Source of the DNA: Bactericera cockerelli
Taxonomy: Eukaryota; Arthropoda; Insecta; Hemiptera; Triozidae
Length of the DNA stretch: 64,000 nucleotides
Direction: 5' to 3'
NCBI GenBank assembly: GCA_024516035.1
Contig: CM044955.1
Coordinates: forward strand, 46,080,969 to 46,144,968
Below are positions 20,905 to 33,122 of the stretch, in pieces. Positions within the stretch are counted from its first letter, which is position 1; every line of letters starts with the position of its first letter. The translations under genes were made by a program, and so were the position numbers. The notes below the pieces were generated by a model. That model searched no databases. It saw nothing but the letters and a program-made list of their open reading frames with translations, and was not told the DNA's origin.

Positions 20905-23900
20905 TCACATGAGATACTTCTCCCCCTGGGCTGACTCCGCTGCAGACTTATCCCTCCCCGCCCCCTCTGCCTCCTCATCGTCATCCCTTATCTCGTTATC
21001 CTCCACTTCCATGTCCGCTTCTGTCGAATTCTCACTACAATGAAAAGAAGAAGCAAGAAATTAAAATGAAATAAAAAGTATTCGCTTACTCTTTCAATAA
21101 AAAAAATAAAAAGTTCAATGAAGTGTGAAACAGATAATATTTCAGTAAGTCAGAACAGAGAAGTGTGAAGTGTACTGCATGTAGGTATATTTACAAGATA
21201 GGTAGGTATACCTATCTATTTTTTATGTTTTTGAGTGACGTTGACGTGCTTACACTTTTTTATTATTATTTATTTATTTTGAAAAGTTACATTTTCTCAC
21301 TTCTCAATCCGTGTTGTAACCTTTGACTATTGCCCGTGGTGCAGAGATTTGGAGTTCAATCCTCAGTTTTGAAGGGAATTTTCAGATAAAAGATAATGGT
21401 CCAGGGAAAAAATTCTGCACCGGCTGAACCTAGGCCTTTTGAGGTTAATGTGGGTCGGTGCTACGATTCCTAATATTGTCAAAGGTTAAAACCCCCCTCC
21501 TGCATAACGCCAGAATAGAAGCATTGGACATGACAGGACCTAGACATTGGATCTGGGCGTCCATATAGATAGGCCTTCCATCACCAGAAGATAGCTATCT
21601 GCTATCTGAGTTTTTCTCACGTAGGGCCGTGCACGAGTTTGCCGGCCGCTAGTTTGGCTCTTTTACGGCCCTCCGGCCGCAGGATGCGGCCGATTTCAAC
21701 CAAAAGTTTCGTGGTTCGTCTGGTGTATAAAATAATTTTCCATACCAAATTTCAAGTCTAGCTCTTACCGTTCTCAAGATAATATATTTTTCCAGGCCCT
21801 ATTTTTTTCCTTTTTTTGAATGCGCCGAGCCCCCTTGAGGAACCCTGTTACCTGCCCTGTGCAAGGCCCTGATCTCACAAAGTATTAAAATACCTACCTA
21901 TATTTATTATGGCTGCTGCTTTCGAACAGAGACTTAGGGCACTCCTTGAAGTAAGGCCAGCACTCTCCTGTGGAGGTGCCTTTCTTCTCCGCCGCCCACA
22001 TAGTCCCGACATGAGGTCAGCGTACGGAGCTTGGTCCCCTGAATGAAGAAAATGATTTGTTCAAAGAAAAATATATGACGAGTATAATCTAATATATGAA
22101 AATCATTAACATTCATTCATAATCAACGCAGAGCCTAAACGGCTGGGCCGATTGACTTGAAATTTTGCAGGAAGCTTTCCTTATGATGTAGGGGCGTACT
22201 AAGAACGGATTTTTTTTGAAGGAAACAGGGGTTCTCAACTTATGGCCAAAAATTAACATTTATTCATAATCAACGCAGAGCCTAAACGGCTAGCCGATTG
22301 AACTTGAAATTTTGCAGGAAGCTTCCCTATAGATGAGGGGCGTACTAAGAACGGATTTTTTTTTGAAGGAAAACAGGGGTTCTCAACTTATGGCCAAAAA
22401 TTAACATTTATTCATAATCAACGCAGAGCCTAAACGGCTGGCCGATTAACTTGAAATTTTGCAGGAAGCTTCTCCTTATGATGTAAAGGCGTACTAAGAA
22501 CGGATTTTTTTTTGAAGAAACAGGGGTTCTCAACTTATGGCCAAAAATTAACATTTATTCATAATCAACGCAGAGCCTAAACGGCTGGGCCGATTAACTT
22601 GAAATTTTGCAGGAAGCTTCTCCTTATGATGTAGAGGCGTACTAAGAACGGATTTTTTTGAAGGAAACAGGGGTTCTCAACTTATGGCCAAAAATTAACA
22701 TTTATTCATAATCAACGCAGAGCCTAAACGGCTGAGCCGATTAACTTGAAATTTTGCAGGAAGCTTCTCCTATGATGTAGAGGCGTACTAAGAACGGATT
22801 TTTTTTTGAAGAAAACAGGGGTTCTCAACTTATGGCCAAAAATTAACATTTTTCATAATCAACGCAGAGCCTAAACGGCTGGGCCGATTAACTTGAAATT
22901 TTGCAGGAAGCTTCTCCTTATGATGTAAAGGCGTACTAAGAACGGATTTTTTTTGAAGGAAACAGGGGTTCTCAACTTATGGCCAAAAATTAACATTTAT
23001 TCATAATCAACGCAGAGCCTAAACGGCTGGGCCGATTAACTTGAAATTTTGCAGGAAGCTTCTCCTTATGATGTAGAGGCGTACTAAGAACGGATTTTTT
23101 TGAAGGAAACAGGGGTTCTCAACTTATGGCCAAAAATTAACATTTATTCATAATCAACGCAGAGCCTAAACGGCTGAGCCGATTAACTTGAAATTTTGCA
23201 GGAAGCTTCTCCTTATGATGTAGAGGCGTACTAAGAACGGATTTTTTGAAGGAAACTTTTTTCCTTCAAAAAATCCGGTATTCATGGCTCTCTACTAGAT
23301 TGGCTCGACAGTTTTCATAGCAATCGGACTCAAACAGTAAATTTGAAATCCATGGGCACTAATTATAATAATGTAACCAGCGAATCAGAACCAATCGACG
23401 TACCCTCAGGCTGTATCCAGGGCGGGCATTTGTCCAGCATCCTATTCCTTTGCTTTGTTAACGACATAGTACTTATACTACCACCTGAGGTCACAGGTTG
23501 ACTATTCGCTGATGATTTTAAGTTTGCCATGAGAGTGCGTGGCCCTGCTGACGCGCTGATATTACAGGAAGTACTACGACGCCTGCACTGCTGGTGCCAA
23601 GAAAATATCATGAATCTAAATCTGGATAAATGCATGTTATTGACTTATCACACTAATAAAAATCCGTATTTACACCAGTACACACTCGCTAATACTATCA
23701 TAAGCAGAGTAAACGAAGTCAAAGACTTGGGAGTGACATTTAGCCAGAACCTTAAATTCAACACTCACTACATGAATATTAAGAGCAAAGCTCTTCGCAT
23801 GTTGGGATTCCTGTACAGACATACTCAAGACTTCAGAAATACAAATACTTTAAAATCCCTTTATTATGCTTACGTTCGATCTGGTCTTGAGTACTGCTCT

Positions 23901-24475
23901 GTACTATGGTCTCCCCAATATCAAATTCATAAAAAATCTCTAGAGGCTGTCCAACATAAATTTTTACGTATTCTGGCATATAAACTTCACTCAAAAATAG
24001 AAAATCACAATTATTTGGAAATAATGGAAACCAATAATATTATTAGTCTTGAACACAGGAGATCTTAACAAGATGCTATATTCCTATTTAAACTACTAAG
24101 AAACGAAATAAATGCTCCTGATTTATTAAGCAAAATAAACTTCAGAATTAACACACGTAATACAAGATTACATCATATATTCAAAAATAATAAATGTCAC
24201 ACAAACCAAGCCCAACATTGTCCCATGAATAGAATTCAAAATTTTGGTAATATAATCAGCGGTGCTGGAGTCGATGTCTTTTTCTGTACAAAGGATGAAA
24301 TGGTTTAATTTCTAACTTCATACTTTGGTCTGTTTAATCTTAGTTGGTAAGTAGTTATAAGTATGTATTTTTAGAATTAAAATCTAGCTAGGATTTATGA
24401 TTTTGAAATTATTATAAATTATTTTTTATTTAATTTTAAGATTTTTGTACAAATGGAACTTGTTCCGTAAACTTT

Positions 24476-24509
<34 letters not shown>

Positions 24510-27500
24510 AACAGGGGTTCTCAACTTATGGCCAAAAATTAACATTTTTTCATAATCAACGCAGAGCCTAAACGGCTGGGCCGATTGACTTGAAATTTTT
24601 CAGGAAGCTTCCCCTAATGATGTAGGGGCGTACTAAGAACGGATTTTTTGAAGGAAACAGGGGTTCTCAACTTATGGCCAAAAATTAACATTTATTCATA
24701 ATCAACGCAGAGCCTCAACGGCTGGGCCGATTAACTTGAAATTTTGCAGTAAGCTTCTCCTAATGATGTAGAGGCGTATTAAGAACGGATTTTTTGAAGG
24801 AAATAGGGGTTCTTAACTTATGGCCGAAATTAGTCATTTTTAGCATGTTGTCAGATTCTCAAAAAGGGTTGAGCTGAATGACTTGAAATTTGGCAGACAA
24901 CTTCTTTCAGTGATGAAAAAGCTTACTATGAATGGATTTTTCTAAGATAACAGGGGTCCTCAACTTATGGACAAAGGTAGACATTTTTAGCGTCTTGCAA
25001 GATTCTCAAAACGGTTGAGCCGAATGACTTGAAATTTGGCAGACAGCTTTTTTTGTGATAATAAGAGAGAAATTTAAAAAGGAAATAGGGTTTCTCAACT
25101 TATGGTCAAAATTAGATTTCATCAGAGGTTTCCCATAAATGTGTCCGTCGAAATTATTTTTATGATGTAGGGGTGTATAATCAACGCAGAGCCTAAACGG
25201 CTGGGTCGATTGACTTGAAATTTTGCAGGAAGCTTCCCCTAATGATGTAGGGGTGTACTAAGAACGGATTTTTTGAAGGAAACAGGGGTTCTCAACTTAT
25301 GGCCAAAAATTAACATTTATTCATAATCAACGCAGAGCCTAAACGGCTGGGCCGATTGACTTGAAATTTTGCAGGAAGCTTTTTTTGTGATAATAAGAAA
25401 GAAATTTTAAAAGAAAATAGGGTTTCTCAACTTATGGTCAAAATTAGATTTCATCAGAGGTTCCCCATAAATGTGTCCGTCGAAATTAATTTTATGATGT
25501 AGGGGTGTACTAACAAAATAATCTGTTCTTATAAATGCGAGCTCATGTCACTCATTAATGTAGGTATTACCGTTTCTCCGTACTGGTAAGCTAAAACTGT
25601 ATAGGTAACTAAGTTCCTTCTGATCTATGTATCCAATATAGCGGTATAATCTTTTTCTCATATCATCTACATAATTGTATTCGTAAGAAATATAAAAATA
25701 AAGTGCCTCAGTATAAACAGAAACATAAAAGCCTACCTATTTACTTTATTATTACGTCAGTGTACTTAGCATCAAATAATGTTTAGGCACAATTTGAGAA
25801 CTGCTGCTTCGAAATTCGTTGAAAAGCATCGAGACAAAGTAGGTATCTATGCACTAGACTAGAGGAGAGGGGAAAGTTCAAAAACACTTTCTGACATAGG
25901 CTCTGTAATACACTGCGTAGCTTTTCATTTTGATTCTCTAGCCAGTTAACACCTTGATACGAAATAAAAGTCATCTGGACTAAAATTGAATTTTCTTTCT
26001 GGAGCTTGCTTTTGTTTTTACTCTTGGCCATGCCTTAACTAAAATGTGGCCATGCCTTGGCCACGCGAAGCGGGCGTAGCCCGCTAGTAAAATTATAAAT
26101 ATAAACTCTTAGGGACGAATTTTAAAACAGGATTACATTTAATCTAACTGGACACTATCACTTAACTCGGTCTATAGTGCGCTGTGATTGGTTGAAACTC
26201 CGACTTGAGAGGCTTAGCTTAACATAATCGTTTAATCCTGTTTCTAAATATGACCTTTAAAATAAGCAGGAGTTCGGTGGTGGTGAGACGGAGAACTTGC
26301 CACCTGACCAGTTCGTGTTCAAGCTCGGATAATTTCAGTGAAGGTAGTGTGAGTAGGTAATTGTGATATTAATACTCTTGTGATTAAAACAAAAAACAAC
26401 TTTATAATAATAACCAATAAAATTTCCAAATTATTTACGCCTGAAGAGACAGATCAAGATTACAGATTACCATAATACAACCCGAAGTATAAGGTAACAT
26501 TAATTCATCATCATCAGAGGGTCGCGTCATCGTGAACGATGGTAGCCAGAAAGTGGAGGAATGACTCTGCACTCCACTGTCTTTAAAAGGAGGCTAATAA
26601 TTGACAAGGGCCCCCAGAACCAAGCCAATGCTGGTCTACTCCCTGTTTATAGTCCCCAGCCAGACTGCTGGTCTCCTCCCTGTTTAAAGTCCCCCAGCCA
26701 GACTTCATTAATTACCTATGTAAAATACATAGTAGAAACAAACTCACGTGAAAAACAGTTTCATAATTTCTCCCAGGAGTCCGAACCTGTGGAGATAGTT
26801 GTGGGCGTGGACTTCACAGATTGCCCGGAGCAAGCACGCTCTCCCGTCCATACCAAAGTTCATGAGCAGGTCCTCTACTACTGTGTACAGGAGAGCCCTG
26901 GAATGTCGGAAGTAAAGTATTGTTAAGGAAGGTTTTTGGGATGTGAGTAGGTCTAAAGCGGGCTGCATAATAGCTAATAGCTCATTTCCGATCTGACCCA
27001 CAGTTAGGTACATTATTAATTTATACTGCCGGTAATAGTCAATACCTAAAAGTATTGATATACCTCAAAAAACTATCGTTGAAAAAATGACCAGGTCCCA
27101 CGATTCATGTCCAAAAAGTTTCAGCCTATTTTTACCTGTTTACTGTAGGTATTTACCATGTACAATTTATTACTGTACAAATTTTATCAGTTCCCATTTT
27201 CTGAGTTTACCATTGTGTGGACGTTAAATTCTATAACATTGAAAGAAAAAGTGCTAATTTATTTGGCATGAACACAAGAAGTGTGGCATTACCTGAAACT
27301 GTCCCGGGAGCTCAGTGGTAAATGCGGCACTCTGTGAATCCAGAGATTCCAGAGGTCGTGGGTTCGAAACCCAGCCGGGACATGACAAGTTATCCTCCCA
27401 TTTGGGATTTTTACCACATAATAATAAGTCTTGGGCTTACACTGCTAGAATAATGGGACTTTAATAGTCTTAATCGGGCAGTATAAATAAGGCGATATTA

Positions 27501-28834
27501 TTACCTCTCTCCCCCATGGAACTGCGCACTCTTGGGTTTCTTCACCGTGGAGGTGGACCTAGTCATCCGTCGCCTCTTTCCGCTATCCAGTAGCTCCGCC
27601 ACATAACTAGCCAACATGCTGCCCGCCTGGCGGCCCATGCTGCGAGCTACGAGCGGTGGAAGGGTACCGAAAGGGTTCTGGTTGTCCGTCAGCCCGAGTG
27701 AGTCGAAGTCGACTGAAAGGGCAGAAAATCAATTTATATTTATTTACTTTTTGAATAGTTACTTCTATGAACTGTTGACGTATCTTCATATGGATTTTTG
27801 TATGAATTAATGTGATTCATTTGTGTTATTATGGTATGACTTTAATGGTTAGCTCAGCAGTAAGAAACTCCAATTTTCATTATTTTTTCTCAATCTCCTC
27901 ATACTCATTTTCCAGTTACCTTGGACAATGTGGACATTCTCATGTTAGTACAGAGCAGAGAATTTTCAACCCGTGCCTCAATGAAATCAATGTCATATGA
28001 AAGCATCAGAACAGTAAGATTTTTCATTAAATTTCTAACTTGATTGAGTTCTCAGTCTGACCAACTTCGCCCAAAACTCTACAACAAAATTTTGGGACCA
28101 CATCGAGGTCGAGACGGATCTTATGAGTATAATATGTTGAGCCTCGGATAAACGAGGCCAGAGTTATAACGAGTTCTTTGCTAATCTATCTCGTCCTTTC
28201 TTTTTATCCTACTCACTGGACATACTAACAAAATTTCATCAATAATACGGCACTGTATAAATAGAGGAGAGAGTAAGAAAAGGAGAGAATATGAGGTGAG
28301 AGAACCTTTTTAAATATCAGTATACCTTTTTAAATATCAGTAACCTTTTTAAATATCTTTTTTAAAATATACCAACCAACAAAAACATGTTTACCTCTAA
28401 AACATTTTAGAGAGGTCTTAGTCAGTGACTGATTTTGTCTAAGAATTTGAAAAATATTTATTAATTGTAAGTTTTTTTCCCCGATTGTAATGTATTCCTA
28501 AACAAATAAAGACTATTCTATTCTATTCTATTCTATTCTATTCTATTCTATTCTATTCTATTCTATTCTATAAACAGAGTCACTTACTCGTGAACGGCAA
28601 GCTGATGGACATATTGGACAGGAACCCGTCGGGGGGGTAGCGCACGAAGGGCAGTGACAGCGAGGGTGTTATGGTGAGGTGGGTGCCGGGGGGGAGAGCG
28701 AGGCGCCCATCATTGGTGATCCACAGCAGACGCTTCTGCCGGGAGTGGGGGGCGTTTGGGTCGGGGGTGGGCTGGGAGGGGGCTATCACAGTCAGGAGGA
28801 ATGCCAGGACATTCAGGAGTCTACTACTTTCCAT
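20905..28834 (-). CDS. Secreted DM4/DM12-domain protein, five exons, with an in-frame TGA
   Basis: Exons on the minus strand: 28834-28588, 27712-27505, 26897-26748, 22038-21898 and 21034-20905 (247, 208, 150, 141, 130 bp; 292 codons including stop), all with GT-AG borders and matching phases. Residues 1 to about 23 form a signal peptide. RQKR then gives a furin-like site before LLWITNDGRLALPPGT, as is usual for this arthropod family. Exon 3 carries the hallmark GMDGRACLLRAICEVHAHNY followed by GLLGEIMKLFF, and exon 4 the closing WAAEKKG...CWPYFKECPKSLF. Exon 5 adds an acidic tail (MEVEDNEIRDDDEEAEGAG) uncommon for the family. One in-frame TGA at 22019-22017 (plus-strand tca) splits the domain. 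The molecular function of DM4/DM12 proteins is not known to me. Confidence 0.85.
21310..21600 (+). repeat. SINE copy
   Basis: tRNA-like head (gactattgcccgtggtgcag, gagttcaatcctc) with the gaggttaatgtgggtcgg body of the 4488 family. It lies in the last intron of the DM4/DM12 gene. Confidence 0.65.
22017..22019 (-). other. In-frame TGA inside the DM4/DM12 exon 4
   Basis: With the exon-3 donor and the only good exon-4 acceptor (ttcattcag), the frame reads seven codons, then TGA, and continues open through the conserved CWPYFKECPKSLF in the same frame. It could be a sequencing error, a segregating null allele, recoding, or a sign that the gene is dead. The intact frame on both sides argues for a recent change or error. 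Confidence 0.75.
22089..26088 (+). mobile_element. Helitron-like element with ~150-bp tandem array
   Basis: It begins TCTAATATATGAAAATC after an A and ends with the hairpin gcgggc-gta-gcccgc followed by CTAG before T, matching Helitron ends. Between 22110 and about 25540 there are about 12 units of roughly 150 bp with cgcagagcctaaacggctg, ccgattgacttgaaattt, gaggcgtactaagaacggat and aggggttctcaacttatgg, more diverged toward the 3' side. A LINE fragment interrupts the array at about 23260-24507. It sits in the intron between exons 3 and 4 of the DM4/DM12 gene. No Rep/helicase coding is seen, so it is non-autonomous. Confidence 0.7.
23260..24507 (+). pseudogene. 5'-truncated LINE (reverse transcriptase C-terminal half) with poly(A)
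   Basis: Frames show PSGCIQGGHLSSILFLCFVN, then a stop, then LFADDFKF with the FADD active-site motif. A further 179-codon open stretch (23529-24068) includes LNLDKCMLLTYHTN, VKDLGVTF and YYAYVRSGLEYCSVLWSP, typical of Jockey/R1/CR1-type RTs. A poly(A) run of about 30 ends it. The flanking gaaac on both sides may be a short target duplication. The domain is incomplete and interrupted, so inactive. Confidence 0.85.
26505..26710 (+). repeat. Interspersed repeat, inverted relative of 3195-3420
   Basis: Shares cgtgaacgatggtagccag, gacaagggcccccagaacc and the duplicated ccagccagactgctggtct block. It lies just downstream of DM4/DM12 exon 3. Confidence 0.7.
27298..27500 (+). repeat. tRNA-derived SINE
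   Basis: A tRNA-like head with gagctcagtggtaaatgcgg and B-box gggttcgaaaccc, body gacaagttatcctccc...gggatttttacc and a tail ggcagtataaataaggcga. It ends five bases from the exon-2 donor of the DM4/DM12 gene. Confidence 0.75.
28512..28571 (+). repeat. (TTCTA)n microsatellite
   Basis: About 12 perfect pentanucleotide units, ending about 15 bp from the exon-1 splice donor of the DM4/DM12 gene. Confidence 0.95.
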
Positions 28835-28869
28835 TACTTACTGAAACAGAGAGATAAAAAATAATAATT

Positions 28870-29315
28870 AAAAACTTGTTATTTTTTCTGGCCAGATTAA
28901 GTTCGTAATGATGTTATAAAAGCAGCTAAGTTCTTAAAATCATCTAAAGTATCTGGAATTGACTGTATCCCATCTTTTATTGTTAAAGGTTCAATTTTTG
29001 TTAATTTTTTTTTTTTAATTTTTGTTATTGTTAAAGTTCAATAACCCTTGTCCTGTATAACTTACCTATAACTCATTATGTACTTATATCATATGTATAT
29101 AGCCAGTATAGAATCATTCGACAGAGCAGAAAACTGGACTTAGGTTCTAGGTGTCCATATAATATAATCCCTCCAATACCATTAAATTGTTATCATCTGT
29201 GCCTATCTCACGGACATGAAATTATAGAAAAAGTTTTAATCACAATCCTGATGTCACAATTACTCTAACTCAGTTTCCTAATATTTGCAGTACTTGGTGG
29301 GATTCGAACCATAAA
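28870..29315. other. Upstream region of DM4/DM12 gene: no gene seen
   Basis: AT-rich. It ends in ggtgggattcgaacc, the B-box of a minus-strand SINE head that continues after element A at 38826. Confidence 0.5.
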
Positions 29316-31260
29316 CACGCTAAAAAAGTTTTTTCAAATTTGATTCATAAAGTTTTTTTATGCTGAATCTGCAGGGTTTATGAAGAATTTTCCGTTTTTT
29401 TTTCAAATTTCTTCATAAACCATGCAAATGTCAACGTTTTCATAAAATTGTGGTTAGCATAAATATCGATCATGCAGATTGATTCATAAAATATGCAGAA
29501 TTTTATCCGTGACGTCATCAATAAGGATTTTTGTGCAGAATTCTGCCTGATTGTTTTTTTGAAGGGTCTTTTGTTTTCATAAATGATGCTAACTATCAAA
29601 AAACAGTTATGAAAACCAAAAAAGTGTGTTTTCATAAAGTTCAAGATGGACAATATCATGAAAACTTTTATTTAATAAGGTTTGATTTTCATAAGTTATG
29701 CTAACCTATTGAAGAAGAAAAAGAAGAAGATGCTACCCTATTGAAGAAGAAGAGTATATGTTACCTATATAAATACCTATAGGATATAATAGCGCCAGTT
29801 AAATCCAAAAACCACAAAAATACGTTCAATTTTCTCACCAACATGACCATCTAATATATTATATTTATAGATATTCTTGGAATATGGTATGGAATATCGG
29901 ACAAGAAGAAAACATTCTTCTTTTACTCTGTCTTTTGCCGCTCAAATATGCAGAGTCGACGTTCATTGGTAGTACCTACCTATAATATATTAGATAATAT
30001 AATTCTTGGAATTTGATCATGACGTGGTGAAACCTTGAATGTATATTTGTGGTTTGAGGATTTACCTGAAGCGCTTGATAAATTATAAAAATAACTTGAT
30101 TTTTTTAGAAAGACATTAGGCCGAGTCAATACCTGCGTTGAGTTGAAAGGTAGCGGTTATATAAGTAATACAACCGCTACTTTGTGTGTGTTCAAAGGTT
30201 ATAAAATCATAAAAATATTGAAAACAGTAGAAATTAAAAGAATACCATAGGGCCTGTTTTGTGGGTTTTAAGAAATATATTAGGTATCTATACCTATTAA
30301 TAGGTATTCACATCATATTAATATAGTTATTTGGGTCAGTTGTTGATGACATTCAACCCCATGCAATGGGTCTGTTGTAAGTTGTTGTTCAGCAGAAACC
30401 AGCTTTTTTTTAAGATTTGTCTACCCTGGAACCGCGTTACCATTACTTCGGGGTAGGAAATCTTACAACCATGCCATTCCTACAGCGAAAATTTTCTGCT
30501 AGAAAAGTCCGCCACGGCCAGGATTCGAACCTGCAACCTTCGGATCGAAAGACAATGGACTTAACCTCTCGACCACGGAGGTCGGCATCATAAACCAGCT
30601 TCCAGCTACTCACATATTATAACTTTCATGCAGTGAATTCTTAAAGGCTGCATGACATCAAAGAAGCCGCGCTAAACGTTTAGGCAGTAGGATGTATAGA
30701 TTATTGGCAACATGAGCTATAAGCATAGATTATGTTTAATTCGCAGAAAAAACGTTGTCTTGCTAAGTCTGTACAACTTTCATGCAGTCTTTTTAAAGGC
30801 TGAATAACATTATGAAAAAGAAAAACGTTTATGCAGTAAAATGTATAGACTACGCAAAAGATTCATATAGTGACAATGGCAACATAATCTATTAGCATAG
30901 ATTATGTTTAATTAGCGTAAAAAACGTAGTCATGCTAAGTCTGCACAACTTTCATGCAGTCTCTTCAAAGGCTGCATAACATTTATGAAAACGGAAAACA
31001 TTTATGCAGACAGATGTATAAGTTATGCGAACGATTCATAAGAGGAAATGGCAACATGAACTTTTATGTTTAATTAGCATGAAAAGCTCAGTCATGCTAA
31101 GTCTGTATAACTTTCATGCGGTCTTCTCAATATCATGAAAATGGAAAACTATTATGAAGAAAGATGTACAATTTTTGAAGAATTCGCATATTTGTCTCTA
31201 GATCTCATGAAAGGTTATGCAGAAGATTCATAACATGTTTTTAATCATGCAGAAATTGCC
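29316..31260 (+). repeat. Element A left subterminal repeat zone
   Basis: About 2 kb dense in ttcataaa, catgaaag, atgcagtc, tgctaagtctg and related motifs, partly arranged as a ~175-bp tandem unit (30640-31170: actttcatgcagtc...gctgcataacat). Mirrored at 47260-49206. Such zones bind transposase in CACTA elements by established knowledge; that role here is inference. Confidence 0.75.
30405..30592 (-). repeat. tRNA-derived SINE nested in element A
   Basis: On the minus strand: tggtcgagaggttaagtcc (A-box-like) and gcaggttcgaatcctggcc (B-box), then a body with ccccgaagtaatgg. The same insertion sits at 47936-48125 in copy B, so it preceded the split of the two copies. A related body lies at 50465-50640. 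Confidence 0.8.
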
Positions 31261-32830
31261 TGACTGTTTTTCAGTTTGCATGAACTTCATGAAAGCGGAT
31301 GCCTCGATTCCTTACGACAAAACAATGAAATCTCTAGTCATTAGTGTGCAGACTCTTCTCCTTCTCTCAATCTTTAACGATCGTACGTTTGTTCAATTTT
31401 TTTAGCTCTTTAAAACAATTAATTATTGATAAATTTTCAAAAGTTGTGTTTAAAAAGTGAAAAAAATGAAGAACGAACAACGAACTACCTGTTATCACCT
31501 GTTTATTTTCAAGTCATCGTCATACAGATACTTGAAAATAGGTACCTAGTTCTCGTGCGAGAGATGGGGGGGATAGAGTTTGCACCTAATCAAAGCCGGT
31601 TTCTACAAAATCGCGGCCGGCCGGTAATTGTAAATAACCTTTTTTTTTATTAAAGTGGGTAGGTATAAATAGTTCTTGTGGTAATATATAAATTCATTTC
31701 CAACTCCAACAGTACTCCCTAAGATACCAATCAACCTCCCTGCTCGTCCGTAATAATAAATTTGCATAATAATAAATAATATACCTTTCTCTTGAGTGTG
31801 TTTTCTCGTTCAAAGTGTTTTTGATCTAAGTGGTAAATAAAATCAAATCAATTCTTTTTTTAATAATACCTACCGGTGAATAAATAATAACAGTTTCAAC
31901 ACTTGGTTACATTAACAATTTCAAAGTTCCTGTATAAGTTAGTTTCAAAGTTCCGGTCGGTAATGTAGGTTTTAAAAAAATGTAAAACCTTGTAAATAAT
32001 AATACCTAGTATAATAATTTTAACATAGTGAAGGGTGAAGTTTTTACTAATGAATAAGAGTGAACATTCATATAAGTTTTAACATAACTTGAAATTACTA
32101 GTATAGTTTAACTTTAGAAACATGTTGAATTTAATTTAAATAGACATAAATTTCAATTTCTATTTATCCCTGTACGTACCTACTTTTGTAAACAACTATT
32201 CATCTCTGCATAACCTTCTGAGACCATGGAGTCATTAGTAACAACTGGCGATCTTCTTCGACAATGGGACCTAGCAGAATACGTAGAATTGTTTGAAAGT
32301 AAGTAGAAAATTCATACTTCAATTTATTACTGGTGATGTTTAACCTAAAACCAACCAAAGCATACTGTGAGAACAAATAAACTAATCGCCATTTTCTTTT
32401 ACTATCAATAATAAAATATTAAATTTGACAAACTAAAAATAATGGTTAAAAAAAGTTGTTATTCAATGGTACAAAAGGCTAGCAGTCTTAGGGATTGAGA
32501 AATTGCACTATTGCCAATTTGAAATCTTGAAGATTGCCATTTGTTTCAGTCATGAAGAACATTAAGAGACTTATTAGCCTCAAAAGTTAGTAGTGTTTCT
32601 ATCTTTTATTAATTAGTTTCATCTTTCTATGTTTCAGGACACAAAATAACTCCGCAACTCCTTCGAGTGATGAAAGAAAATCAGTGTTACAGGTTGATAG
32701 ACTGCATGGGTGACGTCATGACATTAATGCAAAAACGAGATCAATGGGTGCAGGTAAGATCGACTTTCAATACAGATGGTTTTAAAATGAGATTTCCCTT
32801 GATACCGAGTGTGTGTGGGTGGGGAGGGGG

Positions 32831-33122
32831 TTAGAACCTTGATATAACGTACCTCGATACAGCGTAAACCTTGATATAACGTTGAAATCTTACTTTCCCT
32901 TCCTCACAGAATAGGAAAACTCTATACAATGTAAAAGAAAACAAAAGGTGAACTTACCTCTAAACAACGTAATTTTCTGGACCTCTATACAACGTAATAT
33001 TTTAAGTTTAGGAAGTCGAGTTTTCACATGCGCTGACTCCTGACATGACTGATAATGCTTTTACTATACTTGAAAAATAGGCCATATCCCTTGAATTACG
33101 GTATGTCGAGGTTCTACTGTAC
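32831..33122. mobile_element. pogo/Tigger-like MITE in ORF1 intron 2 (copy A)
   Basis: Ends resemble aaccttgatataacg / tatgtcgaggttctactgta, with internal cctctatacaacgtaat repeats, a signature of pogo-type elements. The same insertion lies at about 45408-45695 in copy B. Confidence 0.55.

Noticed and set aside
27298..27385. Functional tRNA gene
   Set aside because: A and B boxes are present but followed by a SINE body and tail; related copies occur in the window.
30490..30592. Functional tRNA gene
   Set aside because: Same reasoning; it is a SINE head nested in the transposon, with a mirror copy at 47936.
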